A DNA stretch of 64,000 nucleotides from Thiogranum sp. GTDB lineage: Bacteria > Pseudomonadota > Gammaproteobacteria > DSM-19610. The stretch spans positions 1 to 64,000 of the forward strand of contig JASBST010000011.1 in assembly GCA_030148775.1 (NCBI GenBank), read 5' to 3'. This document shows, one piece after another, positions 57,304 to 64,000 of the stretch (position 1 is the first letter of the stretch; each line of letters begins with the position of its first letter). Both the position numbers and the translations under genes were made by a program. The notes under the pieces were generated by a model that worked only from the letters and a program-made list of their open reading frames with translations, ran no database searches and was not told the origin of the DNA.

Positions 57304-57319
57304 TGGCATGACGAATGCT
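57304..57319 (+). promoter_or_regulatory. Sigma-54 promoter of a candidate small RNA
   Basis: TGGCATGACGAATGCT has the sigma-54 GG (57305-57306) and GC (57317-57318) at the required 10-bp spacing and matches TGGCAC-N5-TTGCw except for two tolerated bases. Transcription would start near 57330. No open reading frame begins in the next 75 bp; a strong terminator does. Confidence 0.68.
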
Positions 57320-57329
57320 AGTGATACCG

Positions 57330-57400
57330 CGTAGTCATTGTAATATCTCCTCCATCCGAAAGGTGGTTCAGGGTGCCGGCGCACAGGCACCCTTTTTTTT
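57330..57400 (+). ncRNA. Candidate sigma-54-dependent small RNA (about 70 nt)
   Basis: Between the sigma-54 promoter and a strong terminator is a 70-nt transcript without a reading frame. It has an open 5' part, a single-stranded CU-rich segment (ATCTCCTCC at about 57346-57354), a small hairpin with a GAAA tetraloop (CC-GAAA-GG at about 57356-57363), and the terminator stem. The UCUCCUCC stretch can pair with Shine-Dalgarno sequences, as in target-repressing small RNAs. I know no named family that it matches. Start position is inferred from the promoter. Confidence 0.6.
57371..57400 (+). terminator. Intrinsic terminator of the candidate small RNA
   Basis: GGGTGCC at 57371-57377 pairs perfectly with GGCACCC at 57386-57392 around an 8-nt loop, followed by eight T residues to 57400. 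It lies 174 bp after prfC and 34 bp before the GNAT gene. Confidence 0.92.
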
Positions 57401-57433
57401 ACCCGCAGCCTCGGCTGCGTGTAAAATTCGCCT

Positions 57434-57922
57434 GTGAAAACCGCAGACTCCATTCGCCTGGCCTCGCAGCGCGACGCGCTGACGATCGCCGAGATGTCGC
57501 GTACGCTGATCGAGGTCGGCCTCGGCTGGAGCTGGACGCCCAAGCGCGTCGTCCGCAGTATCCAGCACCCGGATATCAACGTCGCGGTGGTCTGCAGGGC
57601 GGAGCGCGTCATCGGTTTCATCATCGCCCAATATTGTCCCGACCGTCTGCATATTCCCTTGTTCGCGGTCGAACGCGGTATGCGCCGACAGGGTATCGGC
57701 AGCGCGCTGCTGCGCTGGGTGGAGACCACCGCGCTGAGCGCGGGAATCGGCCTGATTCGCCTGGAAGCCCGGCGCTCGAACCTCGCCGCCCGGGCTTTTT
57801 ACCGGGCCGCGGGTTACCGGGAGATCGGCGCCGATCCGCGCATGTATCGCGGCCGCGAAGCCGGCGTCAGGCTGGCCAAGGACCTGTGGAGCGCGAACAC
57901 CTCGCGCGCGGACAGCCTATGA
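57434..57922 (+). CDS. GNAT family N-acetyltransferase
   Basis: 162-aa GNAT protein. The acetyl-CoA-binding segment is AVERGMRRQGIGSALLRWVE, followed by RLEARRSNLAARAFYRAAGY. The substrate is not predictable. The start is GTG at 57434. Its 3' end overlaps the mutarotase start by 4 bp, so the two genes are coupled. It lies just after the small-RNA terminator and needs its own promoter, which I could not identify. Confidence 0.85.
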   Translation: MKTADSIRLASQRDALTIAEMSRTLIEVGLGWSWTPKRVVRSIQHPDINVAVVCRAERVIGFIIAQYCPDRLHIPLFAVERGMRRQGIGSALLRWVETTALSAGIGLIRLEARRSNLAARAFYRAAGYREIGADPRMYRGREAGVRLAKDLWSANTSRADSL

Positions 57923-58821
57923 ATCTGGAAGCCTTGAACCGCCGTTTCGCCATCGACGATCAGTTGACGGTGCGTGCCGGGCCGGGCCATTTCCCGCTGC
58001 TTCAGATCGATAACGAGAACGCGACGGCGGTGATATCCGTCTACGGCGCTCAGGTCCTGTCCTACCGCCCGCTGGACGAGTCGCAGGACCTGTTGTTTGT
58101 CAGCCCGGCGGCCTATTACCGCGAAGGCAAGGCCATCAAAGGGGGCATTCCGCTGTGCTGGCCCTGGTTCGGCCCCGACCCCAAGAACAGCGGGCGCCCG
58201 GCGCACGGCTTCGCGCGCAATCTGTTCTGGACGGTGGTGGCCACCGAGGCAGTCGACCCGGGCACCACGCGGGTGCTGCTGGGTCTGGAGCCGACCGCGG
58301 CCACGCGGGCAATCTGGGACCACGAGTTCAGCCTGCAACTGGAAGTGGTGGTCGGTAGCCGCCTGGACCTTGCCCTGAGCACCCGTAATCGCGGCAAGGC
58401 CACCTTCCATCTGACTCAGGCGCTGCACACTTATTTCGCTATCGGCGACATCGAACAGGTGCGTGTGCATGGGCTGGACGGCACCACTTATCTGGACAAG
58501 GCGGGTGACGGCGGGCGCCGTGATCAGTCGGGCCCGGTGACGGTCGCCGGCGAAGTCGATCGGATTTATCTGGGGGTCGACGAGCCGCTGGTGATCGAAG
58601 ATCCGGTTCACGCGCGGCGTATCCGCATCGAGGCCGCAGGCAGTCACACCGCCGGGGTGTGGAATCCCTGGAAGGCGATCGCTGCCCGCATGGGGGATCT
58701 AGAAGACGAGGATTACCGGCGTTTTCTCTGTGTCGAGACCGCCAACGCGGCGAGCGAAGTGATCCCGCTGGCCCCGGCTGAGCTCTATCGTATCGGCGCC
58801 AGCTATCGCGTCGAACGCTGA
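57919..58821 (+). CDS. Glucose-6-phosphate 1-epimerase (D-hexose-6-phosphate mutarotase)
   Basis: 300-aa aldose-epimerase fold enzyme of the YeaD type. ISVYGAQVLSYRPLDESQDL, GGIPLCWPWFGP and RPAHGFARN carry the conserved residues that bind the sugar phosphate. TQALHTYFAIGDIEQVRVHG has the catalytic His, and WNPWKAIAARMGDLEDEDYR with CVETANA is the C-terminal signature. It converges on opgH, with 19 bp of overlap at the 3' ends. Confidence 0.92.
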   Translation: MNLEALNRRFAIDDQLTVRAGPGHFPLLQIDNENATAVISVYGAQVLSYRPLDESQDLLFVSPAAYYREGKAIKGGIPLCWPWFGPDPKNSGRPAHGFARNLFWTVVATEAVDPGTTRVLLGLEPTAATRAIWDHEFSLQLEVVVGSRLDLALSTRNRGKATFHLTQALHTYFAIGDIEQVRVHGLDGTTYLDKAGDGGRRDQSGPVTVAGEVDRIYLGVDEPLVIEDPVHARRIRIEAAGSHTAGVWNPWKAIAARMGDLEDEDYRRFLCVETANAASEVIPLAPAELYRIGASYRVER

Positions 58822-60932
58822 GCGCGATCGCAGTCGACGCGCGCCAGACGGCGACCCCACCAGGAGTCCACCGGACTGGACCAGACGCGATGGTGCAGCT
58901 CGCGCAGGCTCTCCCGGTCGCCGCACAGGCGCGACAGCTCCCGCATCGACAGCGCCTGCGGCCCCTCGGACAACATGCGTTCCAGACTGGCGTCCAGTTG
59001 CTGCAGACGACGAAGACGGGCGCTGCGCGCGCGCGCCAGCGCACTCTGCTGGTGATTGCTGATCGGATCGATCACCGCGCGCTCCACCGCGCTCATGCCA
59101 TTGCGCCCGGGTAGCTTCGGCGCGCTGTCGAGCTCGTCGAGCAGGGGCGAACCGGTGACTTCCTCGGCCGTGCGGAACAGACCGATGGCGGAGGCCTGGC
59201 GACCGTTTTCGACCCGTCCGAGCCACAGCGAAGTCGGTGCCGCCAGTAACAACGGAACCGCGACCGGCAGCGACCAGTAGAAGAACATCGGATCGAGCCA
59301 ATAAGTGAACGAGGCCCAGCCCGCGGCGATCAGGGTGCCGGGCAGGTGTTGCACCACGGCGTCGCGCCAACGGGTCTCTTCGGTGCGGTTCTGGCCGGCC
59401 CAGGACAGGCGCAGATTCAATAGGGATTCCAGCACATAACGGCTGTGCGCGAGCATGCGGATCGGCGCCAGCAACGCCGAGATGACAATTTCGCCGATCA
59501 CGCTCAACGTCAGTCGGCCGGCGCCGGCGAACTCGCGCTGCCGGCGGGTGAGCAGAATGTCGATAATAGCGAGAAACTTCGGCAGAAACAGCAACACCAG
59601 CGTACTGCCGGCGAGCGTCGCCGCCCATTGCGGGTTCCACTCGGGCCACAGCGGGAACAGGCTGTGCTCCTGCGGGAAATAGTTGATCGGCCACAACACC
59701 AGACGGGTGGCTTCGATGGTGGTCAGAATCAGAAACGCCAACCACAACGGCGAGGTCAGGTAGGACATGATGCCGTTGACGAATGCCAGTCGGTGCGCCA
59801 GACGCAGGCGCCGGCCGCGCAGCAACAGCCAGACGTGCTGCAAATTGCCCTTGGCCCAACGTTTGTCGCGCGTCAGATCGTCATTGAGCGTGGGCGGCGA
59901 TTCCTCGTAGCTGCCGTCGAGCGCCGGCTCCAGCCATACTTCCAGTCCGGCGCGGCCCATGTAGGCGGCTTCGACGAAGTCGTGACTGAGAATCGGCCCG
60001 TTGAAAAGCCCCGGTCCCTGCAGCTTGCGCAGTCCGCAGTGGCGCATGAAGGACTCGATGCGGATGACCGCGTTATGCCCCCAGAAGGCGGCCTCGCCCA
60101 GTTGCAGGCCGGCCAGACCGGTGGCGAACAACGGGCCATAGGCGCGGTTGGCGAACTGCTGTACCCGGGCGAACAACGAGCGACCGTTGATCAAAGCCGG
60201 TGCGCTTTGCAGAATGCCCACACGTGGTTCCAACTGCATCAGACGCACCATATCCACCACCGTGTCGCCGGCGACCAGGCTGTCGGCGTCCAAGACCACC
60301 ATATAGGTGTAGCGACGGCCCCAGCGGCGTAGAAAATCCGCGACGTTGCCACTTTTGTAGTTCAGGTTAATCGCGCGGCGGCGGTAGAACAGGCGGCCCT
60401 CGGCGCCAAGTTCGCGGCACAGCCGCAGCCAGGCGGCCTGTTCGCGCAGCCACACCTCCGGGTTGCGGCTGTCGCTGAGGACGTGGAACTCGAAGTGCTC
60501 GATCTGTCCGCTGCGCTCCAGCGAGCGGTATACCGCGCGCAGACCGTTGAAGGAGCGATCGATCGGTTCGTGGTAGAGCGGCATGACCACGGCCGTTCTG
60601 GCCAGCGCCGTGGCGGCGCGCTCGGCGGGCGGGTGACGTACGCACAGCGACAGCGCGTCGCCGCCGCGCCGGCGCAGCATGAAGCCGTAAACCGCGATCC
60701 AGAAACCGACGCTGATCCAGCAGAACAGCAGGCCAAACATCACCAATATGGCCGCTTCCACCATGTTGCCACCGTGGTACGGCAACACGCGCGAGAGGTA
60801 GTAGCAGGCGACCGCGGTCTGAGTCAGCACCGCCAACGTCAGCCCGAGGCGACGCCAGGCGGCGCGTTGTTTCCAGTGCCCGGACTCGGCCGCCGACTCT
60901 GTCAGCCCGGGGGGGATGGATTTCATGGTCAT
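58803..60932 (-). CDS. opgH: Glucan biosynthesis glucosyltransferase H (OpgH/MdoH)
   Basis: 709-aa inner-membrane glycosyltransferase that polymerises beta-1,2-glucan for osmoregulated periplasmic glucans. Membrane helices flank a GT2-type domain with VVLDADSLVAGDTVVDM, the acceptor-site LSHDFVEAAYMGRAG, and KRWAKGNLQH. The frame is open to 61037, but the ATG at 60932 overlaps the stop of the upstream small gene (ATGA) and gives a credible cytoplasmic N-terminus. Confidence 0.94.
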   Translation of the reverse strand: MTMKSIPPGLTESAAESGHWKQRAAWRRLGLTLAVLTQTAVACYYLSRVLPYHGGNMVEAAILVMFGLLFCWISVGFWIAVYGFMLRRRGGDALSLCVRHPPAERAATALARTAVVMPLYHEPIDRSFNGLRAVYRSLERSGQIEHFEFHVLSDSRNPEVWLREQAAWLRLCRELGAEGRLFYRRRAINLNYKSGNVADFLRRWGRRYTYMVVLDADSLVAGDTVVDMVRLMQLEPRVGILQSAPALINGRSLFARVQQFANRAYGPLFATGLAGLQLGEAAFWGHNAVIRIESFMRHCGLRKLQGPGLFNGPILSHDFVEAAYMGRAGLEVWLEPALDGSYEESPPTLNDDLTRDKRWAKGNLQHVWLLLRGRRLRLAHRLAFVNGIMSYLTSPLWLAFLILTTIEATRLVLWPINYFPQEHSLFPLWPEWNPQWAATLAGSTLVLLFLPKFLAIIDILLTRRQREFAGAGRLTLSVIGEIVISALLAPIRMLAHSRYVLESLLNLRLSWAGQNRTEETRWRDAVVQHLPGTLIAAGWASFTYWLDPMFFYWSLPVAVPLLLAAPTSLWLGRVENGRQASAIGLFRTAEEVTGSPLLDELDSAPKLPGRNGMSAVERAVIDPISNHQQSALARARSARLRRLQQLDASLERMLSEGPQALSMRELSRLCGDRESLRELHHRVWSSPVDSWWGRRLARVDCDRAQRSTR

Positions 60933-61204
60933 GCCGGTTCTCCGTAACAGATGCTGCCACGCCGCAGCGGCGGAGCGCACGGCGGTAAAGCGGCCGGTGG
61001 CGGCAGAAAACGCGGTCGGATCTCGTCGATCAACCACTCCAGCAGATCATCGGGGTGTGACTGTAAACCTTCCTGCAGCAGGCCAAGAATCTGCACGCAG
61101 GTGGGGGTGTCCGCCGCCACGCCGCAAGCCTGCAGGCAGGTGCCGACCCGCTCCAACGCGGTTTCCATCTGGTTCCAGCGATCGGGCTGGTTGCTGACAG
61201 TCAT
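60929..61204 (-). CDS. Small hypothetical protein between opgG and opgH
   Basis: 91-aa protein that I do not recognise. It is mostly helical in its first 65 residues (MTVSNQPDRWNQMETALERV, CVQILGLLQEGLQSHPDDLL) with four Cys, and ends in a Pro-rich tail (RFLPPPAALPPCAPPLRRG). Its ATG overlaps the opgG stop by one base, and its TGA overlaps the opgH start, so the arrangement strongly suggests a translated gene. In E. coli opgG and opgH are adjacent with nothing between. No signal peptide or membrane segment is visible. Confidence 0.7.
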   Translation of the reverse strand: MTVSNQPDRWNQMETALERVGTCLQACGVAADTPTCVQILGLLQEGLQSHPDDLLEWLIDEIRPRFLPPPAALPPCAPPLRRGSICYGEPA

Positions 61205-62757
61205 CAGGTGGCGTCGTCGCGGATGTCGTTGTCGGCCGGCAGGTGATAGGTCCAGGTTTCCGAGACCGCCTCGCCGTCGTGTTTGAGAAAAGCGCGCAGC
61301 CCCAGCGGGCGGCCGCCGGCCGGCCGGGCCAGAATCGACAGCCGCCAGGCTTTCAGCGGCGCATTGTATTCGACAAATTGCTCGATCACCTGGGTTTCGT
61401 CGATTCCGGTTACTTCGGCAGTGACTTTGGCCGAAGCGTCGAATTTGTCGAGCGGCCCGCCCTTGAGATCGACCACCACGCGGTACGCGTTCTTGGCTTT
61501 GCCGCCGCCGACAATGTCGCCGGCGCCGACAAAGGTATTGACCGTGCGGCCCAGTGGCGGCGCCACAAGCTCGGCGCCGCCGAATTTCAGCGTGTAGTCG
61601 AATTGATAGGCCTGACCCGGCTTGAGTTTCTGTTGCGGAGTCCAGAAGGCGACAATGTTGTCGTTGGTCTCATCGGGCGTGGGCAGTTGAATCAGTACCA
61701 CGCTGCCCTTGCCCCAATCGCCCCCGGGTTCGACCCAGGTGCTGGGACGCAACTCGTAGCGCGCGCCCAGGTCCTGGTAGTCGGTGAATGCGCTGTCGCG
61801 TTGCAGTAGCCCGAAACCCTGCAGCCGTTGGACCTGCAGATAGTCCGTCTGCAAGCCCTTGGGATTGAGCAGCGGTCGCCACAGCCATTCGCCGCTGGCG
61901 GCGTTGTGGATCAGCAGCCCGTCGGAGTCGTGTACCTCGGGACGCCAGTGGCCGTGCGAACGCGGTGTGTTTTCGCCGTGCAGGAACATGCTGGTCAGCG
62001 GGGCGATGCCCGTCAGGTCTATTTTCTGCCGTGGAAACAGTGTCGCCTTCACTTCCAGGCGGGTCACTTCGCCCGGGTGGACGATGATCTGATAAGCCCC
62101 GCTGAGACTGGGGCCGTCCAGCAGCGCGTATACGGTCATGCTGCTGGCGTCAGGCGAGGGCCGGACCAGCCAGAATTCGGTAAACGAGGGGAACTCCTCG
62201 CCACTGGTCAGCCCGGTATCCAGCGCGATTCCGCGCGCGGAAATGCCGAAGCCGTTGCCGCTGCACACGGCGCGGAAATAACTGGCACCGGCGAAAACCA
62301 GAAACTGGTTGGCGGAATCCTGGCCCTGAAAGGGAAAGGTGAGCTTGAACCCGGCGTAGCCGAGATCGGCGGGGATGCGTTTTTCCAGATCGGCGTCGGC
62401 GACATTGAACAGGCTTTTATCGAAACCGACCGTGGAGACACCGGAGCTTTCCACCAGATTAATAGTCACCGGATGGGTATAAAACAATCCGGCTGGCACC
62501 AGCATCACCTGAAAGCGGGTGCGGCTCTCGCGCCACAGGCTCTTGGCGGGGTCGAAGCGAATCTTCTGATAGTTTTCATAGCCCAGGTCTTTCAGCCAAT
62601 CGGGAATCTGATCGGGCTTGCTGTAAGGGGCGGCGGCGGTTTTTTCCGCTTTCTCGAGCACGTCCTGGTAGCCGAACGCCTGCACGGCAAACGGAGACAG
62701 CAGTAGAAGCGTCACTGCACAACTGATGGCACGCCTGATCAACACGGTTTCTCCCAT
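61204..62757 (-). CDS. opgG: Glucan biosynthesis protein G (OpgG/MdoG)
   Basis: 517-aa periplasmic protein needed for backbone branching of osmoregulated periplasmic glucans. The signal peptide is RAISCAVTLLLLSPFAVQAF. FGYQDVLEKAEKTAAAPY and LGYENYQKIRFDPAKSLWRE are typical N-terminal features, SMFLHGENTPRSHGHWRPEV and HDSDGLLIHNA lie in the middle, and a C-terminal Ig-like domain follows. The frame is open to 62826; the Met at 62757 is the natural start before the signal peptide. Confidence 0.94.
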   Translation of the reverse strand: MGETVLIRRAISCAVTLLLLSPFAVQAFGYQDVLEKAEKTAAAPYSKPDQIPDWLKDLGYENYQKIRFDPAKSLWRESRTRFQVMLVPAGLFYTHPVTINLVESSGVSTVGFDKSLFNVADADLEKRIPADLGYAGFKLTFPFQGQDSANQFLVFAGASYFRAVCSGNGFGISARGIALDTGLTSGEEFPSFTEFWLVRPSPDASSMTVYALLDGPSLSGAYQIIVHPGEVTRLEVKATLFPRQKIDLTGIAPLTSMFLHGENTPRSHGHWRPEVHDSDGLLIHNAASGEWLWRPLLNPKGLQTDYLQVQRLQGFGLLQRDSAFTDYQDLGARYELRPSTWVEPGGDWGKGSVVLIQLPTPDETNDNIVAFWTPQQKLKPGQAYQFDYTLKFGGAELVAPPLGRTVNTFVGAGDIVGGGKAKNAYRVVVDLKGGPLDKFDASAKVTAEVTGIDETQVIEQFVEYNAPLKAWRLSILARPAGGRPLGLRAFLKHDGEAVSETWTYHLPADNDIRDDAT

Positions 62758-62983
62758 GATTTTTACGTTAAGAATTGGCGGGTTCCTACAGCGCCCCGGA
62801 ATGACCCGGCGGTCCGTCGTGCGCACCTCTTCGCGGCTGCTATAGTAGGAACAGACGGCAACCGACGGCTACATCATCTGTTAATACCAAGCCGCTGCCG
62901 AGGGAAATATCAGCGAGATCCGCGACGCCTGTCGGTGGCGGGCGCGGGTCCGATACCGCCTCGGCGGATATCGCACCCGGGCA

Positions 62984-63011
62984 TGGAACTTACCCGGCTT
63001 TGCGCTGTCGG
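62984..63011 (+). promoter_or_regulatory. Sigma-E-like promoter upstream of the peroxiredoxin gene
   Basis: GGAACTT at 62984-62990 is followed after 16 bp by TCGGA at 63007-63011, in line with the sigma-E pattern GGAACTT-N16-TCnnA. The start would be near 63018, about 23 nt before the ATG, leaving room for the AAGGAG ribosome site. The -10 box is less than ideal. The rest of the 283-bp gap back to 62758 holds a TATAGT at 62840-62845 but nothing else that I can name. Confidence 0.55.
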
Positions 63012-63040
63012 AGAGATACCTTTAACACAAGGAGTCCATC

Positions 63041-63676
63041 ATGAGTTTAAGACTAGGTGACACGGCGCCCGACTTCAGCGCCGAGACAACTGAAGGCAAG
63101 ATCAACTTTCACGAATGGATAGGTGACAGCTGGGCGGTATTGTTTTCCCACCCGGCGGATTTTACACCGGTTTGTACCACTGAGCTGGGCGAGACTGCAC
63201 GCCTGAAAAGCGAATTCGACAAACGCGACTGCAAAGTGATCGCCATTTCGGTCGATTCGGTGACCGATCACCAGGCCTGGGTCGGGGATATCGAGGAAAC
63301 CCAGGGTTGTGCGGTCAATTTTCCGATTATCGGTGATACCGATCACAAGGTGTCGCAGTTGTACGACATGCTGCACCCGGGCGAGGGCGATGCCTCGACG
63401 GTGCGTTCGGTATTCCTGATAGATCCGAAGAAAAAGATCCGCATGACACTGACCTACCCGAAGAGCGCCGGACGCAACTTTGACGAGATACTGCGGGTCA
63501 TCGACTCGATTCAGCTGACGGACGGTTACAAGGTCGCCACGCCGGTCAACTGGAAAAACGGTGACGACGTCATCATCGTGCCGACGCTGAGCGATGAGGA
63601 GGCCGAGCAGCAGTTCCCGCAAGGCTGGAAAACGCTCAAGCCCTACCTGCTGGTCACCCGTCAGCCCAATCTCTGA
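63041..63676 (+). CDS. 1-Cys peroxiredoxin (Prx6 type)
   Basis: 211-aa thiol peroxidase that reduces hydrogen peroxide and organic peroxides. The peroxidatic Cys is in HPADFTPVCTTELG, with the conserved Arg later in DPKKKIRMTLTYPKSAGRNF. FPIIGDTDHKVSQLYDML and the long C-terminal domain (WKNGDDVIIVPTLSDEEAEQ) mark the Prx6 group. Length and start (ATG after AAGGAGTCCATC) fit the family. A sigma-E-like promoter precedes it. Confidence 0.93.
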   Translation: MSLRLGDTAPDFSAETTEGKINFHEWIGDSWAVLFSHPADFTPVCTTELGETARLKSEFDKRDCKVIAISVDSVTDHQAWVGDIEETQGCAVNFPIIGDTDHKVSQLYDMLHPGEGDASTVRSVFLIDPKKKIRMTLTYPKSAGRNFDEILRVIDSIQLTDGYKVATPVNWKNGDDVIIVPTLSDEEAEQQFPQGWKTLKPYLLVTRQPNL

Positions 63677-63771
63677 CGCCGCCTGCGGCCGACCGCCGGA
63701 AGCCAGGGGTTCCCGGCGGCGGCCGCTTCGGCCGGGCCCTGGCCGCGGCCGCCGTGCCCACGGCCGCGTTT

Positions 63772-64000
63772 TCAGCGTTCGCGGCTTTTCGCCTTGGACT
63801 TTCCTTTCTTCTTTTTCGCGACGCTTTTCTTCGCCGGGCCCCGGGCGGGCGCGGTTTTCTTCTTCGCGTCGTCCGCCATCGGCTGTATCTCCAGCCGCTG
63901 CTGACATACACGCGCTTTTTTTAAGGCAAAATAGGTTTCTTTCGGCATTCCCGCGGGCAGATCGACGGTGCTGAAGTCGGTGAAAATCTCGATGTGACCG
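63772..64000 (-). CDS. DEAD-box RNA helicase, C-terminal fragment (runs off the window)
   Basis: The last 229 bp on the minus strand encode 76 codons ending at TGA 63774-63772, with the 5' part outside the window. GHIEIFTDFSTVDLPAGMPK, ETYFALKKARV and CQQRLEIQ match the end of the DbpA-type RNA-binding domain of DEAD-box helicases. A Lys/Ala/Arg-rich tail follows (KKKTAPARGPAKKSVAKKKK). GC-rich inverted repeats between this gene and the peroxiredoxin (about 63713-63760, e.g. GGCCGCTTCGGCC) may end both convergent transcripts. Confidence 0.78.
   Translation of the reverse strand, partial: GHIEIFTDFSTVDLPAGMPKETYFALKKARVCQQRLEIQPMADDAKKKTAPARGPAKKSVAKKKKGKSKAKSRER

Overview
The window is a GC-rich bacterial chromosome segment, almost certainly gammaproteobacterial. 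The strongest signs are the gene order rpoE-rseA-rseB-rseC-mucD followed by lepA-lepB-DUF4845-rnc-era-recO-pdxJ, the opgG/opgH glucan pair, the ilv operon followed by psd and pssA homologues, and a PEP-CTERM protein with a VPVPAALWLFGSGL-type tail. The gene mix fits an environmental, Chromatiales-like lineage, but the genus cannot be named from sequence alone. I see no rRNA, tRNA, CRISPR array, insertion sequence or prophage.

Layout. (a) 1-11.5 kb: envelope-stress operon with its own sigma-E-type promoter, then translation, secretion and RNA-processing genes. (b) 11.4-22.2 kb: a mixed stretch with a PAS-GGDEF cyclase, cysM, an exonuclease, rlmD, a DsbA-family protein, an ABC exporter, a LamG protein, a lytic transglycosylase, proS, a MIF-family tautomerase and a DUF4124 protein. 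(c) 22.3-27.2 kb: ilvI-ilvH-ilvC behind an apparent transcription attenuator, then psd-like and pssA genes that both look damaged. (d) 27.2-39.8 kb: one long minus-strand urea locus: porin, urtABCDE, ureD, a fused ureAB, ureC, ureE, hupE/ureJ, ureF, ureG. Divergent from it at 40.1-44.4 kb are a very large transporter-like hybrid histidine kinase and a LuxR-type response regulator, the likely regulators. (e) 44.5-48.7 kb: a membrane HD-GYP protein whose catalytic residues are lost, overlapping a LapG-like periplasmic protease, and a divergent TPR/beta-barrel outer-membrane protein. (f) 48.7-50.2 kb: a sigma-54-type promoter driving a small secreted protein and a PEP-CTERM protein. (g) 50.3-58.8 kb: leuA, a family-4 type uracil-DNA glycosylase, rimI, a secreted metalloprotease with dockerin-like end, prfC, a candidate sigma-54-dependent small RNA, a GNAT protein and a mutarotase. 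(h) 58.8-64 kb: opgG-small ORF-opgH, a 1-Cys peroxiredoxin behind a sigma-E-like promoter, and the 3' end of a DEAD-box helicase.

The most unusual points are: the degenerate HD-GYP/LapG pair, which resembles a LapD/LapG system built on another c-di-GMP fold; the NCS1-transporter/cysteine-cluster/hybrid-kinase fusion next to urea genes; a putative sigma-54 small RNA with a CU-rich anti-Shine-Dalgarno-like stretch; a psd homologue lacking its pyruvoyl-forming serine next to a pssA with an in-frame TAG; and a second Trp-to-stop change in the DUF4845 gene. All functional statements rest on motif recognition by eye, without database searches.
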